A DNA stretch of 55,758 nucleotides from Treponema sp. (GTDB lineage Bacteria > Spirochaetota > Spirochaetia > Treponematales > Breznakiellaceae), in the NCBI GenBank assembly GCA_009784775.1, contig WQXQ01000003.1:1-55758 (forward strand). The letters are read 5' to 3'. Shown here one piece after another: positions 32,963-43,700 of this stretch (position 1 is the stretch's first letter; each line of letters starts with the position of its first letter). The notes below the pieces were generated by a model. It was not told the DNA's origin. It saw only the letters and a program-made list of their open reading frames with translations, and searched no databases. The position numbers were made by a program, and so were the translations under genes.

Positions 32963-35900
32963 CCCTTAAACCAACAGTCAATCTAAATATTGTTGCCGCC
33001 TGCACATCGGAAGAGGCAAACCACAGTTCCGGCCCCAAATACAGGGCAAAATTACTGCAATACCTCCAATTGGGATAGAAATGGCGCATATCAATATTGG
33101 CTATATCCCACTGCCCCACTATGGCGCCCATAAACAAGGGCTCCCGCAGTGTATCCATGGTGAAATAGGAGAAATTTGCCCCTAACGCGAAATTCATTGA
33201 GAAGAAGGCCCAATCCAGCCCAAATAAATAGTCAAAGGGCAGGTAGAAAATATTCGCCATCAGTTTTATGCCATATACATACCCGTTATACCGTCCGCCG
33301 CTGGTGAACAGGGATTCCACTCCGTCCGCCGGCGCCAGGCCAAATTGCGCCTGTAAACGTACATTATTATCGAAGAAACTAAGGCCCAGGCCTACGTCAA
33401 AGTAGGTCGCGCCAAGTCCCTTTATATCAAAGTACAGACCCTGCAGGGCGCCGGGAACGGCATAAAAGAATTTGTCGCCCGGACGCAGGCTTATGGCAAC
33501 ATTGGCCAGTTCGGCATTGTCACTGGCAGTACCGTAAATCAGAACATTGTCACGATGGAAGCTGTCTTCCTGCGGGGCAAGCGTTTCGAGCTGCGGAAGC
33601 GTGGTATCCACATTAATCAATACACGGCGAATCGCTTCACTGCCATTGGCGAAGACTGCTTTGACGACCACCGGCTGCGGTCCCGGATGCAGTTCGCTGG
33701 TTTCCATGCGGAACTTCCATTCACTGCCGCCGCTTGCCCGCCTGAATGTGCGGCCATTGTCGTGGCTTACGGTTATTTCCTTTACGTTATATTCCGCCTT
33801 CTGGCGGCGGGTCAGCGGCGCTTCTCCTTCGGCTGGTTCGGGAAGAGCAACCCAGGCACGTCCTGTTAACCAGGGCCGTTGCGTAATAACATCGCCGTCC
33901 TGATGACTCTCTATCAATAATATGGGGCCGTAGGGAGAATAATACACCATATGCTCCGGACTGGTTATTCTGGCGCCTGCCTGCGATTCATAGTATACCG
34001 ATACTTTGAATGATTTTTCTTCCTGCAGCATTTCTTCGGGGATGGTATAGGAGAATATTCCCGAGAAACGATCCACCGGCGCGGAATCCATTCGGGTGTC
34101 ATTCATCATAATATTCACCGTTTGCGGCCGGAATACTCCGGTAACGCGTCCGACCACATTGATCTGACCCGAATGTATTTCGCCCGGCATTGGATTAAAC
34201 AGGGCGACTTGCGCAGATGTATCATCCGCATCATAGACAATTTGCCGTGACACAAGGGTTTCATTATCCGCAAGGTCTTTTGCAACAACCCGTACGATAT
34301 ACTCGCCCTGGGGAAAACCATCCAGACTGATGCGCCGGGAAATGAGCATTTGCGGGTCCAGTTCCACGGTCCGCCGGTAACTGGAGTTTGTCGCGTTGAT
34401 AAGCTGCACCGACAGGCTTTTCAAAGCGACATTATCAAGTACCTGACCGGTTAACAGCATATCGGTACCAACGTACTGGCCATCGACCGGAGCGCTGATA
34501 TACAGTTCCGGCGGCGTATTGTCTATGTTAATCATCGCGGTGGATAACGCCATAACATCATAGCCATCGGTGGTGCGTATCAATACCGAGTAACTGCCGT
34601 CGGCATAATTGGCCGAGTTCAACACAACTTCCCATGTTCCGTCGGCCTGTACCACTGTATTCTGCCAGGTATTGCCATTGTCCATCGAAAGGGACACTTC
34701 CTTTATGCCGTTGGCATCAATGGAAGTACCCTGTACCTTAATGGCCTTGCGGTTGTAGTCCGTGGTTACCGGCGAAACTATTCTGGTTACCGGCAGGGCG
34801 GTACTGACTCTGATTGTACGGGAAACGGTTTCGCTCTGCAGTCCGTATATATCGGTGGCATATATCTCAAGGGTATATTCGCCATTGGTAACCATCGTGA
34901 AATCAACCGGAATCAGGAAATCCCTGCTGGTGGACAATTCGCGGAAAGGAATCTCTTCCTGTGACGCTCCCTGAAGCCGCCAGTAGACAGCGTTAATATC
35001 AATATCATAATACGCCAGACCGGAAATTTCAAAAGCGCTGGTAATGGTTTGGCCATCATCGGGGGAATTGACAATAATGGTAGGGATGGGCGGATTCGGT
35101 TCAAAGTCATAGTTACAGGCCATGTCGTACGAGCCGGTGGAATCGGTAACCCGGAATACAAGCCGGCCATTGTTAGCTGAAAGAGCGGTAAAATCGCAGA
35201 AGTAGCTGAACCATGCCTTGTCATAGCGCGAGGCAAAATCCAGCGGGGTAAAATTCACACCGTCAAGGGCATAGGCAATAGTTTGTACCGGCGCGGTAAG
35301 ATCGACAACGCCCATGACTGTTTTGCTGCCATACGCCGGATTTTCAAATGCCGGAGCAATAATCTGAATCTCCGGCCGGGTCAATGCGGCATTGTACGCA
35401 GGCGCTTTAACCTTGCGGCGATCTTCGACTTTACTGGTAACGCTGGTAACGTTACCGGCTATATCCACCGCAACTACTTTGATATTTTTCGGCGGTTTTG
35501 GACCGAGTTCCAGCGTTACATTCCAGTAAGGATCGCCCGGACGCAGTTCAATATCCGTTTTTACTTTGCCCCATTCATAGTACAGTTTGGAAAGGCCAAT
35601 GGTATGATACGCGCGGCCGGAGAGGAAGAGGGTTTCATACACATCTTCGCCTTTTACCGGCGTATACACTTCAAGTTCGGGTCCGCTGTTGGTTACAAAA
35701 AACAGGAAGGGCTTAACGATAGCCAGGCCGGTTGTATCTACTGCCCGCAGATAATATACCAGCGAGCCGTCTTTGGGCATCAGTTTTTTGGTGTTGATGG
35801 AAAAGTTAAATTCAACCGCGGTAGAATCGCGCCGCCGCTTTACGGACAAGGGGCTAAAGGTAACGCCGTCTGTGCTGAATTCCATTGACTGTATGCCGTT

Positions 35901-36605
35901 GAGATCATCTGCCGTTCCCTTAATTTTGGTATTGCCGGTAATAATATCGCCAATACCATGGGAGCTGAGCAGAATCTCCGGCGGCGCCCTGTCAAGCGTA
36001 AAGTCGATGCTTTGCACCGGACCGGAAAAACCTTTGTCGTCAAAGGCCTGCACAAAAAAGGTATATTTGCCATCGGGAACGCCGGTTAAATCGACCAGCT
36101 TGTTCCAGTATTCGGCTCCGTCGGCCACGACACCATCGTCAAGATCGCCCAGGCGTATCAATACTCTTTCCACACCGTAGTACCCTGACGCAACGCCCAA
36201 AAGGTTAATATTATCCCGGATTATCATATTATTTTCCGGGTATATTATCCGCACTGCGGGAAGGCCGGCGCTGGGATCAATGTGCAGGTTAAAGGGGCCT
36301 GACACTGCTTCATTGCCGGCAGTATCCTGCGCGTGTATAATGAAGTTATACGGGCCCGGTTTTCGTTCGGAAATATCAAACTCATGCGACCATATTTCGG
36401 CGCCGTCAACCGTGATTGTTTCGATCTGGTCTTTTTTTCCTCCAGCCCACACCGCCGATGCCAACAACACAAACAGAACAGAAAAAAATAAGAATTTACC
36501 ACGAACCACACTAACCATCACGAACAACAGTTTACATATCAAAGCAAAGGTTCGTGTTGGTTTGTGTTGGTTTGTGGTAAAAATATTAGAGCTTTTGTTA
36601 TTCAT
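32949..36605 (-). CDS. Ig-repeat protein with C-terminal outer-membrane beta-barrel (paralogue 1)
   Basis: A 1218-residue surface protein. After the signal peptide (cut near AVWA|GG), about nine Ig-like modules follow, each with a P-x-(I/V) opening, a central GxAxDxxG turn and aromatic closing strands. From about 1042 the protein becomes a small barrel with GDKFFYAVPG, GLGLSFFDNNV, WAFFSMNFALG and a final GLRVNFF. This is the C-terminal Phe signature of outer-membrane insertion. The ATG has a perfect AGGAGG 5 bases upstream that overlaps the stop of the preceding gene, yet the first 35 or so residues are encoded by a palindromic repeat (IFTTNQHKPTRT...). The function is unknown; possible roles are adhesin, envelope scaffold or export of the Ig stalk in the manner of an autotransporter. 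Confidence 0.82.
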   Translation of the reverse strand: MNNKSSNIFTTNQHKPTRTFALICKLLFVMVSVVRGKFLFFSVLFVLLASAVWAGGKKDQIETITVDGAEIWSHEFDISERKPGPYNFIIHAQDTAGNEAVSGPFNLHIDPSAGLPAVRIIYPENNMIIRDNINLLGVASGYYGVERVLIRLGDLDDGVVADGAEYWNKLVDLTGVPDGKYTFFVQAFDDKGFSGPVQSIDFTLDRAPPEILLSSHGIGDIITGNTKIKGTADDLNGIQSMEFSTDGVTFSPLSVKRRRDSTAVEFNFSINTKKLMPKDGSLVYYLRAVDTTGLAIVKPFLFFVTNSGPELEVYTPVKGEDVYETLFLSGRAYHTIGLSKLYYEWGKVKTDIELRPGDPYWNVTLELGPKPPKNIKVVAVDIAGNVTSVTSKVEDRRKVKAPAYNAALTRPEIQIIAPAFENPAYGSKTVMGVVDLTAPVQTIAYALDGVNFTPLDFASRYDKAWFSYFCDFTALSANNGRLVFRVTDSTGSYDMACNYDFEPNPPIPTIIVNSPDDGQTITSAFEISGLAYYDIDINAVYWRLQGASQEEIPFRELSTSRDFLIPVDFTMVTNGEYTLEIYATDIYGLQSETVSRTIRVSTALPVTRIVSPVTTDYNRKAIKVQGTSIDANGIKEVSLSMDNGNTWQNTVVQADGTWEVVLNSANYADGSYSVLIRTTDGYDVMALSTAMINIDNTPPELYISAPVDGQYVGTDMLLTGQVLDNVALKSLSVQLINATNSSYRRTVELDPQMLISRRISLDGFPQGEYIVRVVAKDLADNETLVSRQIVYDADDTSAQVALFNPMPGEIHSGQINVVGRVTGVFRPQTVNIMMNDTRMDSAPVDRFSGIFSYTIPEEMLQEEKSFKVSVYYESQAGARITSPEHMVYYSPYGPILLIESHQDGDVITQRPWLTGRAWVALPEPAEGEAPLTRRQKAEYNVKEITVSHDNGRTFRRASGGSEWKFRMETSELHPGPQPVVVKAVFANGSEAIRRVLINVDTTLPQLETLAPQEDSFHRDNVLIYGTASDNAELANVAISLRPGDKFFYAVPGALQGLYFDIKGLGATYFDVGLGLSFFDNNVRLQAQFGLAPADGVESLFTSGGRYNGYVYGIKLMANIFYLPFDYLFGLDWAFFSMNFALGANFSYFTMDTLREPLFMGAIVGQWDIANIDMRHFYPNWRYCSNFALYLGPELWFASSDVQAATIFRLTVGLRVNFF
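36496..36580. repeat. Palindromic repeat, copy 2, within the signal-peptide coding region
   Basis: The arms are about 36496-36525 and 36550-36580, with ACCACGAACC/GGTTTGTGGT ends. It begins 25 bases inside the gene starting at 36605 and is translated in frame throughout. In the message it would form a strong hairpin just past the initiating ribosome. Confidence 0.92.
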
Positions 36606-36614
36606 TTGTTCCTC

Positions 36615-39600
36615 CTAGAACAGGCTGATGCGCCCGCCAAATGCAATAGTAAATTTGGTGCGCCATGCCTGTTCGGAACTGACATCCGAAGGGGCAAACC
36701 AAAGACCGGGTTCTACATATAACGAAAATGTTTTAAAGTATTTCCATTTGGGGAAGAAGTAAGACAAATCTGCCTTGACAATTTCCCACTGTCCTATGAG
36801 CTGGCTCATCCACAGGGAATCCTCGCTTTCATCCATCATGTAATACAGGAACTGGGCGCCAATCGCAATGCTGGTCGTGTAGAAACTCCAGTCCGGTCCG
36901 AACCAGTCGCCCAGATTTTTGGCAAAGATATTGGCAATAATTTTTCCGCCGAATGCCCAGCCGGAATAACGGGTTTCGGGAGGAGCCTTGGCGGCATTAA
37001 CCTGAACCTTGACATTATCGTCAAAGAAGGTCAGACCCAGACCGTTTGAAAAGACAAGACCGCCCAGGAAACTGGTATCCACATACAGGCCCTGAATAAA
37101 GGCAGGCGTTGCATAATTGAACTTGTCGCCTGAACGCAGACTGACCTCGATGGTATCCATGTCAAATTCATCACTGGAGGAACCGTATACCAGCACACTT
37201 GTGCGGTGGGAACTGTTCTCCGGCGGACCTATGGTATGCACCATCGGCGCATTGGTATCTACCGTAATAAGCATACGGCGTACGGCAACAGTGCCGTTGT
37301 CAAAGGTGGCCTTAATGACCAGCGGCAACATTCCGGTTTCCATACCGCCGGTTTCCAGCCGGTATTTCCAGTTACTGGTGCCGCTTGCCTGCACAAAAGT
37401 ACGGCCATTGTTCAAACTGATTTCCACTTTGCTTGCCGCGGGATCTTTCAGCAGTTTTGCGGCCTTGCGGGAAACTTTTACATTATCCATTTCATCTGTT
37501 TCGGGCGCGGGGGGGGATACATACAATGCCCTGCCCATAATCCACGGCCGATGGGTTACGACATCACCGTCATGGTGGCTGTCTACCAGCAATACCGGCC
37601 CGACATTCTGTACGGTTACCGCGCTTTCGAATGAGTCAATCTGCTCCCCGCCGGGGGTTTGGAATGACGCGGAAAACACCAGCGGCCCATCCGCTGACTG
37701 CGCGACATCATCCGGCAGCTCATACCGGAAAATGCCGTAACGGTTTACTTCCACGCTGGCCAAAGACCGCTGGTTCATCATCAAGGTGACGGTATCGGGA
37801 ATAACCGCGCCGGAGATTCTGCCGCTGACTACCAGCGGTCCGCAGTGATCGATGCCGGGCAGCGGATTCATCAGGGCTATTTCAGACGCCGCAGCGGCTT
37901 TGAGTATGGTAACATTGCGAATAACGGAAGTTTCATTTTCCGCCTGATCCCGCGCGGTAATTTTAAGCGTGTATTCGCCGTCGGGGAAGGCGGAAACATC
38001 AATTGATTCCATGATAACCACATCTTTGGACAGGTCGTACGCCTGCTGCCGGGTGGCGCTTGCAATGTTGATAAACTGTATTGAAGCAGAAGCAAGTTCG
38101 ATATTGTCATACACCTGTCCGGTAACAAAAAGCGTTACGCCTATCCGGTCGCCATTGCGGGGAGACCCTATGTCCAGTACCGGCGCAGTGTTATCGATAT
38201 TGATGATGCAGTTGGAGAATGAGCTTACGCCGGCTGTATCTATGGTGCGAATCAGCATGGAATACATCCCGTCCGCATAGGCTTTGGTGTTCAGGCTAAA
38301 ATCCCATTCAACAGTGTCATCCTGAACGCTGGTAAAATTCGCCCTTTGGTAACTTATGCCGTTGTCCATTGACAGGAGCAGTTCGGCAATGCCGTTACGG
38401 TCAGCGCTGGTACCGCGAACCATGATGTTTCCCCGGTTCCATGATGTCATTACCGGTTCGGCAACTCTGGTTTCCGGCGGCGCGGTACTGACCTTAAACA
38501 CCTGCTGAATCGTTTCGCCGGTAACGCCGTAAACGTCTTCGGCATATATCTCCAGTATATTTTCACCGTCACTGACGTCTCCCAGAGGGAGCGAGACGCT
38601 GAAATTCTGGTTTGTATCCAGCCGGTTAAATTCCACGCCGCTATTTTGGGCAATGGTTTGCGCAACGGTGTCCCGCGGGTTTGCCGGAACCAGTACGCGC
38701 CAATGCACCGCGGCAATGCCGCTCGCGCTAAAGGCAATACCCCTAACGGCAAAATCTCTGGTTATCAGCTCATCCTTCACCGGCGAGGTGAGTATGACTG
38801 TAGGGTTATCGACTGCATTGTCTTCGGCTTGATTATTCACTACGAAGAGCAGGAAGGGGCTGGTTATGGTGCGGCCGGCGCCGTTTACTGCCCGGAGGTA
38901 GTAGACCAGCGGGCCGTCATGGTGCCGTTTGCTTGGGATGGAAAATTGGAAATAACCGTTGTCGTCATTGCGTTTGCTGCTCAGGCGCAGGGGGGTAAAT
39001 TTTTGCCCGTCTGTGCTGAAAGACAGGGACTGCACCTTGTTGGCATCGTATATTGTGCCGCTTATTTTTGCCGTGCCGGAAATACGATCGCCCATGGCAT
39101 GACTGGTAATTTCTATATCAGACGGATTAATGTCCAGTATAAATTCTGTTTTTGATTCAGGCCCGGTAAAATCCTGAACGTCTACGGCCCGGACAAAGAT
39201 GGTATGTTTTCCTTCCGGCAAATCTGCCGCAGGCACACGGAAGCTCCAAAACTCTTCGCCTGCAAGCTCCTGATATTCACCATCATTGATTTTAATCTCG
39301 ATACGCTTAAGGCCATAGCGGGAGGCGGCAACGCCGACAATGGTTAGATCTTCGCGGACAACCTGGCCCTGATCGGGATACACAACCCGCACTTCGGGAA
39401 GGCCGGCCTGCGGATCGATCTTGACATTGAAGGGGCCGCTGGTACCCACATTGCCTGCCGCGTCTTTGGCATTGACAATGATATTGTAGGTTCCCGGTTT
39501 AAGGCCGGAAACATCAAATTCTTTTTGCCATATATCTATGCCGTCTGCGGTTTCGGTGATTACCTGCTTCTCGCCCCTTGCATACGCCATCACCGGCAGC

Positions 39601-39737
39601 AGGAGTACGAGTACAAAGACTATCACCCGTTTATTTAACCACGAACCATACGAACGACACGAACGTTTTGTATTTGTTCGTGTTGGTTTGTGTTGGTTCG
39701 TGGTAAAAATCTTGTTATTCTTTATTGTGTGCATCAT
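36615..39737 (-). CDS. Ig-repeat protein with C-terminal outer-membrane beta-barrel (paralogue 2)
   Basis: This 1040-residue paralogue of the 32949 product shares its layout. The hydrophobic core VIVFVLVLLLPVMAYA is preceded by a 38-residue n-region, mostly written by a palindromic repeat. Seven or eight Ig-like modules follow, the first containing DGIDIWQKEFDVSGLKPGTYN. The barrel from about residue 869 has GDKFNYATPAF, GLGLTFFDDNV, WSFYTTSIAIG and the end GGRISLF. It lacks about two Ig-like modules present in paralogue 1. AAGGAG lies 4-5 bases before the ATG pair, and the first 23 bases overlap the end of the upstream gene. Both the start and the repeat-coded segment are therefore likely to be really translated. 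Confidence 0.82.
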   Translation of the reverse strand: MMHTIKNNKIFTTNQHKPTRTNTKRSCRSYGSWLNKRVIVFVLVLLLPVMAYARGEKQVITETADGIDIWQKEFDVSGLKPGTYNIIVNAKDAAGNVGTSGPFNVKIDPQAGLPEVRVVYPDQGQVVREDLTIVGVAASRYGLKRIEIKINDGEYQELAGEEFWSFRVPAADLPEGKHTIFVRAVDVQDFTGPESKTEFILDINPSDIEITSHAMGDRISGTAKISGTIYDANKVQSLSFSTDGQKFTPLRLSSKRNDDNGYFQFSIPSKRHHDGPLVYYLRAVNGAGRTITSPFLLFVVNNQAEDNAVDNPTVILTSPVKDELITRDFAVRGIAFSASGIAAVHWRVLVPANPRDTVAQTIAQNSGVEFNRLDTNQNFSVSLPLGDVSDGENILEIYAEDVYGVTGETIQQVFKVSTAPPETRVAEPVMTSWNRGNIMVRGTSADRNGIAELLLSMDNGISYQRANFTSVQDDTVEWDFSLNTKAYADGMYSMLIRTIDTAGVSSFSNCIINIDNTAPVLDIGSPRNGDRIGVTLFVTGQVYDNIELASASIQFINIASATRQQAYDLSKDVVIMESIDVSAFPDGEYTLKITARDQAENETSVIRNVTILKAAAASEIALMNPLPGIDHCGPLVVSGRISGAVIPDTVTLMMNQRSLASVEVNRYGIFRYELPDDVAQSADGPLVFSASFQTPGGEQIDSFESAVTVQNVGPVLLVDSHHDGDVVTHRPWIMGRALYVSPPAPETDEMDNVKVSRKAAKLLKDPAASKVEISLNNGRTFVQASGTSNWKYRLETGGMETGMLPLVIKATFDNGTVAVRRMLITVDTNAPMVHTIGPPENSSHRTSVLVYGSSSDEFDMDTIEVSLRSGDKFNYATPAFIQGLYVDTSFLGGLVFSNGLGLTFFDDNVKVQVNAAKAPPETRYSGWAFGGKIIANIFAKNLGDWFGPDWSFYTTSIAIGAQFLYYMMDESEDSLWMSQLIGQWEIVKADLSYFFPKWKYFKTFSLYVEPGLWFAPSDVSSEQAWRTKFTIAFGGRISLF
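39636..39706. repeat. Palindromic repeat, copy 3, within the signal-peptide coding region
   Basis: The arms are about 39636-39664 and 39676-39706, with an 11-base loop. It starts 31 bases inside the gene beginning at 39737. The codons ACC-ACG-AAC (Thr-Thr-Asn) are read in the same phase as in copies 1 and 2. Confidence 0.92.
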
Positions 39738-40728
39738 TTACTCCTTGCCATATAAATAGACTTCGTACCCAAGCCATTTGAGTCTCCCATGAAATAGTAT
39801 TGTACGGAACCCCCGAAGGATGCGCGGGAATCCACTCGATTGTATTTGCTATAAACGTTTGTGTTTTGGAATCTTTCAGCCATTTTTCGGCGGTTTCAAG
39901 CTGGTGTATCCGCCGCTGTTTTCCGTCGTTATGCGCTTTTGCCCACAGAATGTCCGCCTGTAATCCATACCGGTTCCAGTGTTCCGGTTCCGGAAAACGG
40001 CTGGCGCCCAGGCGGCCGGAACGTTCCGGAGCCAGAGCCCGCGCCTGACTAAGCGGCGCATAGAGTACCGCAGTATTATCGCGAAACACCAGCGGCCAGA
40101 CCTGCATCCATGCATAGGAAAAGGCGCCGCTCTGGAAGGGATAATCCCGTACCAGGTCCCTGCCCTGCTCCTGCCATACTCTGCTGTCCGATGTAAATAC
40201 ACCCGGCGCGGTTTGCAGCAGCTGACAAAGCCAGGCGTGCGCCGCGCGGCTGTCGGCACCGGGAAGCAGGATAGAGCCCCGTTCATTATGCAGGTTTATA
40301 AACGACCGATCCGGCTCCGGGTCCTGATGTTTCCGAAACACCATCCAGGGATCCAGAGCCAAAGCCATCCAGTCCTGATATTCTCTGGTGCGCGACAGAT
40401 TGGGATACATAACTACCGGCGCGCCGTCCGCCCGTTCCCCTTCCGGGCCATTGCGGCCTACAATAAAACCGAATCGCCCTTTGGGGAAAGAGGTGTCTCC
40501 CGGTTCCAGAGCAGCTGGACGGGACTGCACTTCATACCGGGAAAAAGGCGGGGCATTGTCCCGCAGAATACGGTTCCAGGCAGCGGAAAAATCTTCGTCC
40601 ACATACCACAGTAATGTGGGACGGCTGAGAAATAATACCAACAAGACCAATAGGGCGGCGCCCAGTACGATGGCTCCACCGTACAGAAAACGCCGAAAAT
40701 CCCTTTTGGTTACGTTACCTTTTTTCAT
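39715..40728 (-). CDS. Membrane-anchored protein of unknown function
   Basis: I do not recognise this 337-residue protein. A basic start (MKKGNVTKRDFRRF) leads into one transmembrane helix at about 16-37 (GGAIVLGAALLVLLVLFL). The rest, beginning RPTLLWYVDEDFSAAWN, should lie in the periplasm and is rich in Trp, Arg and Pro. The closing region (LETAEKWLKDSKTQTFIA, then WIPAHPSGVPYN and SLFIWQG) faintly recalls sugar-binding proteins but is not enough for a call. It sits between the giant Ig protein and the Ig-barrel pair, 14 bases after the first and overlapping the second by 23 bases. It is therefore part of the same operon and may help assemble these surface proteins. The ATG at 40728 has AAGGA upstream. 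Confidence 0.75.
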   Translation of the reverse strand: MKKGNVTKRDFRRFLYGGAIVLGAALLVLLVLFLSRPTLLWYVDEDFSAAWNRILRDNAPPFSRYEVQSRPAALEPGDTSFPKGRFGFIVGRNGPEGERADGAPVVMYPNLSRTREYQDWMALALDPWMVFRKHQDPEPDRSFINLHNERGSILLPGADSRAAHAWLCQLLQTAPGVFTSDSRVWQEQGRDLVRDYPFQSGAFSYAWMQVWPLVFRDNTAVLYAPLSQARALAPERSGRLGASRFPEPEHWNRYGLQADILWAKAHNDGKQRRIHQLETAEKWLKDSKTQTFIANTIEWIPAHPSGVPYNTISWETQMAWVRSLFIWQGVNDAHNKE

Positions 40729-40742
40729 CAAATCTTCCTTGT

Positions 40743-43700
40743 TTACCAGCCGCTCATAATGCCGGCGGCAGGCTTAAAGAAATAAGCCAAGCGGAACATA
40801 TCGCTGCCATAACCAACGGCCGCATCCCAGGAATGCAAGTCTCCAGTCGGACGAGTACCAAGGGTATGGGCGGCCGGTATTCGCGGCGGCCAGGCCGCAA
40901 TGTTCAGGCGGTCATCGTTGACCACATAATTCGCCGGCATGGTTATCGCTTCCCAGCCCGTCAAATGCGCCAAATCGGTGATGGGATTTCCATCCGCATC
41001 ATTCATTGTCCTGGTAAACGCGGCAGCATCGCGGTATGCGATACGCGCGCCGTCCCGGTTTCCGGTACGACTGGTATCCGCGTACACAATCCAGGGATTG
41101 GCGCCGCTATCCAGCGAAATATCCGTCCAGGTTCCGCCGCTGACTACATTGTCAACGGTATAGGCGGTAAAGTCTCCGTCATACCGGCCAGTTGCATACA
41201 CCAGAGAATTACTAATTCTGTTGAAGAAGGCAAGATGTACGGTGACACCATCGTTGCGGTCAACCACCATACTCACATAGGTACCAGAGCCCCGGTAGAA
41301 ATCATCGGTGGGTTTAAATACATAACGTCTGGTCCAGTTTGTTGCTGTTGTGAGAGTAGTATTTTGAGTAGTATTAGCGTCGGTAAGGCTTAAGTCACCT
41401 TGATGATTATACACCAGGCGGACCGTATCATTCGCTTCATCATAGTAGGCGATTATGGGTCTGTTTACACCGGTGCTTAAGGTAATATAATCAATCGCGG
41501 TGTATCTGCCTGCCCTGCCCGATGTGGGGGCTGCATAATTATGATCGCCAACATCCAGAGCAGTGTTGATGGCAACGCCATTTAGACCATCAAGCAGCAT
41601 TACTGGAGTACTAGTGGCAGTAGCAGCAGCAGTATCAGAACCAGACACTCGCGCGCCAAACCACAAGCTCCTTCTTACGGAATCGTAAGCGCTTACATAC
41701 ATTCTTCGCGCAACACTAGCATTTGTCGATGTATTGGGCGCAGCCATACTCACCCGTACACTCTGCCAACGATCGGTAGAAGATGGATTTAAGCCTGTGC
41801 CAATAGTAGTAAAGAAATTGACTGCTGAATTATCACCAGGAGCAGTAGCCCAACCGGTTCCCAATCTAATGTTAATACCAAGCCGGGCTTGTCCATCTAT
41901 CTGGTAGACATGCGCAATGCCGACATTCGCGGCAACGGCATTAGCGGAATTAAAATAATCAATAGCCGGATCGACAAACGGTTCGGCATCGCCAGCAGCC
42001 AGATCAATTCTGGCACCGGCGTTATTTTGTCCATAGTAGGTACCTTCGGTACCATAGACCGCCCATGCTCCATGGAGCCGGCCAACCCGATCCGCGCTGC
42101 CGGTATCACCGTCGGCAAGATACTGCAGCGACATACTGGGTCTTTGCAGACTGGTACTGCCGGCAAAGTAGGTTGCCGGCAAATCGCTGCTGTTTTCGGA
42201 GCGCCAGATATGGGCATAGGGTTTATTGACCCACAGTTCAGAGCCGCTGATGTAGTCACTCGCTTCTGTGTTCCATACGTTTGTATGGTCACTGGTATGA
42301 TTGTACACCGGTATACTGCCAACACTCATGTTTATTCTGCCGCTCTTTGCATCAGCGGGTATGCTGAAGGTAAAGAGGTTTTTGCTATAAGCCGCATTGG
42401 TATTGGGCTTGTGGGCCGGAGCAAGATCAAAGGAGTCCGTGTCATCAAACAAGTTCATGGTAACGGCGTTGCCAGAACCGCCCGCGCCAAAGTTATACCC
42501 CAGTACGGTGATGTTTTGTTCGCCCTGATAGAAGCTGTACCAGCCCTGCCGTGAACGCCGGGTTACAAAACGCGGGGTTTCCCGCTCAAAGCCCGTGATG
42601 TACGGCACAATGTCAACGGTTTTTGTAAAGTTCGAAGCGTTATTTTTCCGGTCATTGGCACGTACGATTATGTTCAGACCAGTGACAGGAACACCCGCGC
42701 TGCTGGGTTCTTCTTCGGTATCCCAGACATAGGCCCATTCAACAATATGGCCTGTCTGCCAGTGCAGGGTTTCTGTCACATACGCCAGTACACCGTCAGA
42801 CGGCACCATTATACCGTCCTCCAGCTCAAGGATGGTCTTTACCGGATTACTCCCTATCTGAATCGAGATGGTATCGATAAGCTGGTTATCCGCAACTCTG
42901 CCGCGCAGAATAACTTTGCCGCTGACTTTATCATTGCCGCTGGCAGGCACATCAATATACCCTGACTTTATGGGGTTCCGTTCGGTGCCCACATTAAAGA
43001 GGCCGCCCCGCGTTCGATTAAAGTCAATATTGATGGGATCGGCAGCGTTATCTCTGGTTAACAGACGGTCTGCCGGATCGATATTATTCCTGACCACATC
43101 CATTATGGTATCGGGATTCAGGGGATGGAGCGTTATCACCGGAGCCGTTTGGTCATGTAAAAATATTTGCATGCCGACAACGACCGCGTCATAGAGCATA
43201 TCGTCTTCCGTACTGGTAGGCCTTGTATCTACGCTGTCCCAGACTTTAATCAGGAAGAATGCCGTTTGACCGGCTTCAGTTTCATTGATAAAGCCCGGAC
43301 CATCTCCAAAATATGTATTGCCGTCGAAGCGCAAATGATCGTCATCGTCATAAATCGTATTTCCGGAATTCAGCCATTCCTGACTAAGGTTTTCTCCCAA
43401 TAGGGTATAGGCCCACACATAGCTATTAAGGAAGCCCGATTCTGTTAATTGCGCAACAGTATCTTCATCCGCCTGAAATACAAAATGCGTACCCACTGCA
43501 TTGCCCAGAACCGCGCCCAGCGCAGTCCATTGGGCGTCGTTCATACCGGAGTTGGTCTCGATGGTATACAGGTTCAGATATTTCGGCTTACCCGGATTTT
43601 CCGAATCCGGGGGCCACTTTGCTGCCATATCATCCAGATTTGCCCTGTTCAGCTGTATCCGTTGTCTTGCAACATGCTGTACACGGTAGTGCAGGTCTCC

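Noticed and set aside
36518-36518. Alternative ATG start for the Ig-barrel gene after the palindromic repeat
   Set aside because: No ribosome site precedes it, while the ATG at 36605 has a perfect AGGAGG at good spacing.
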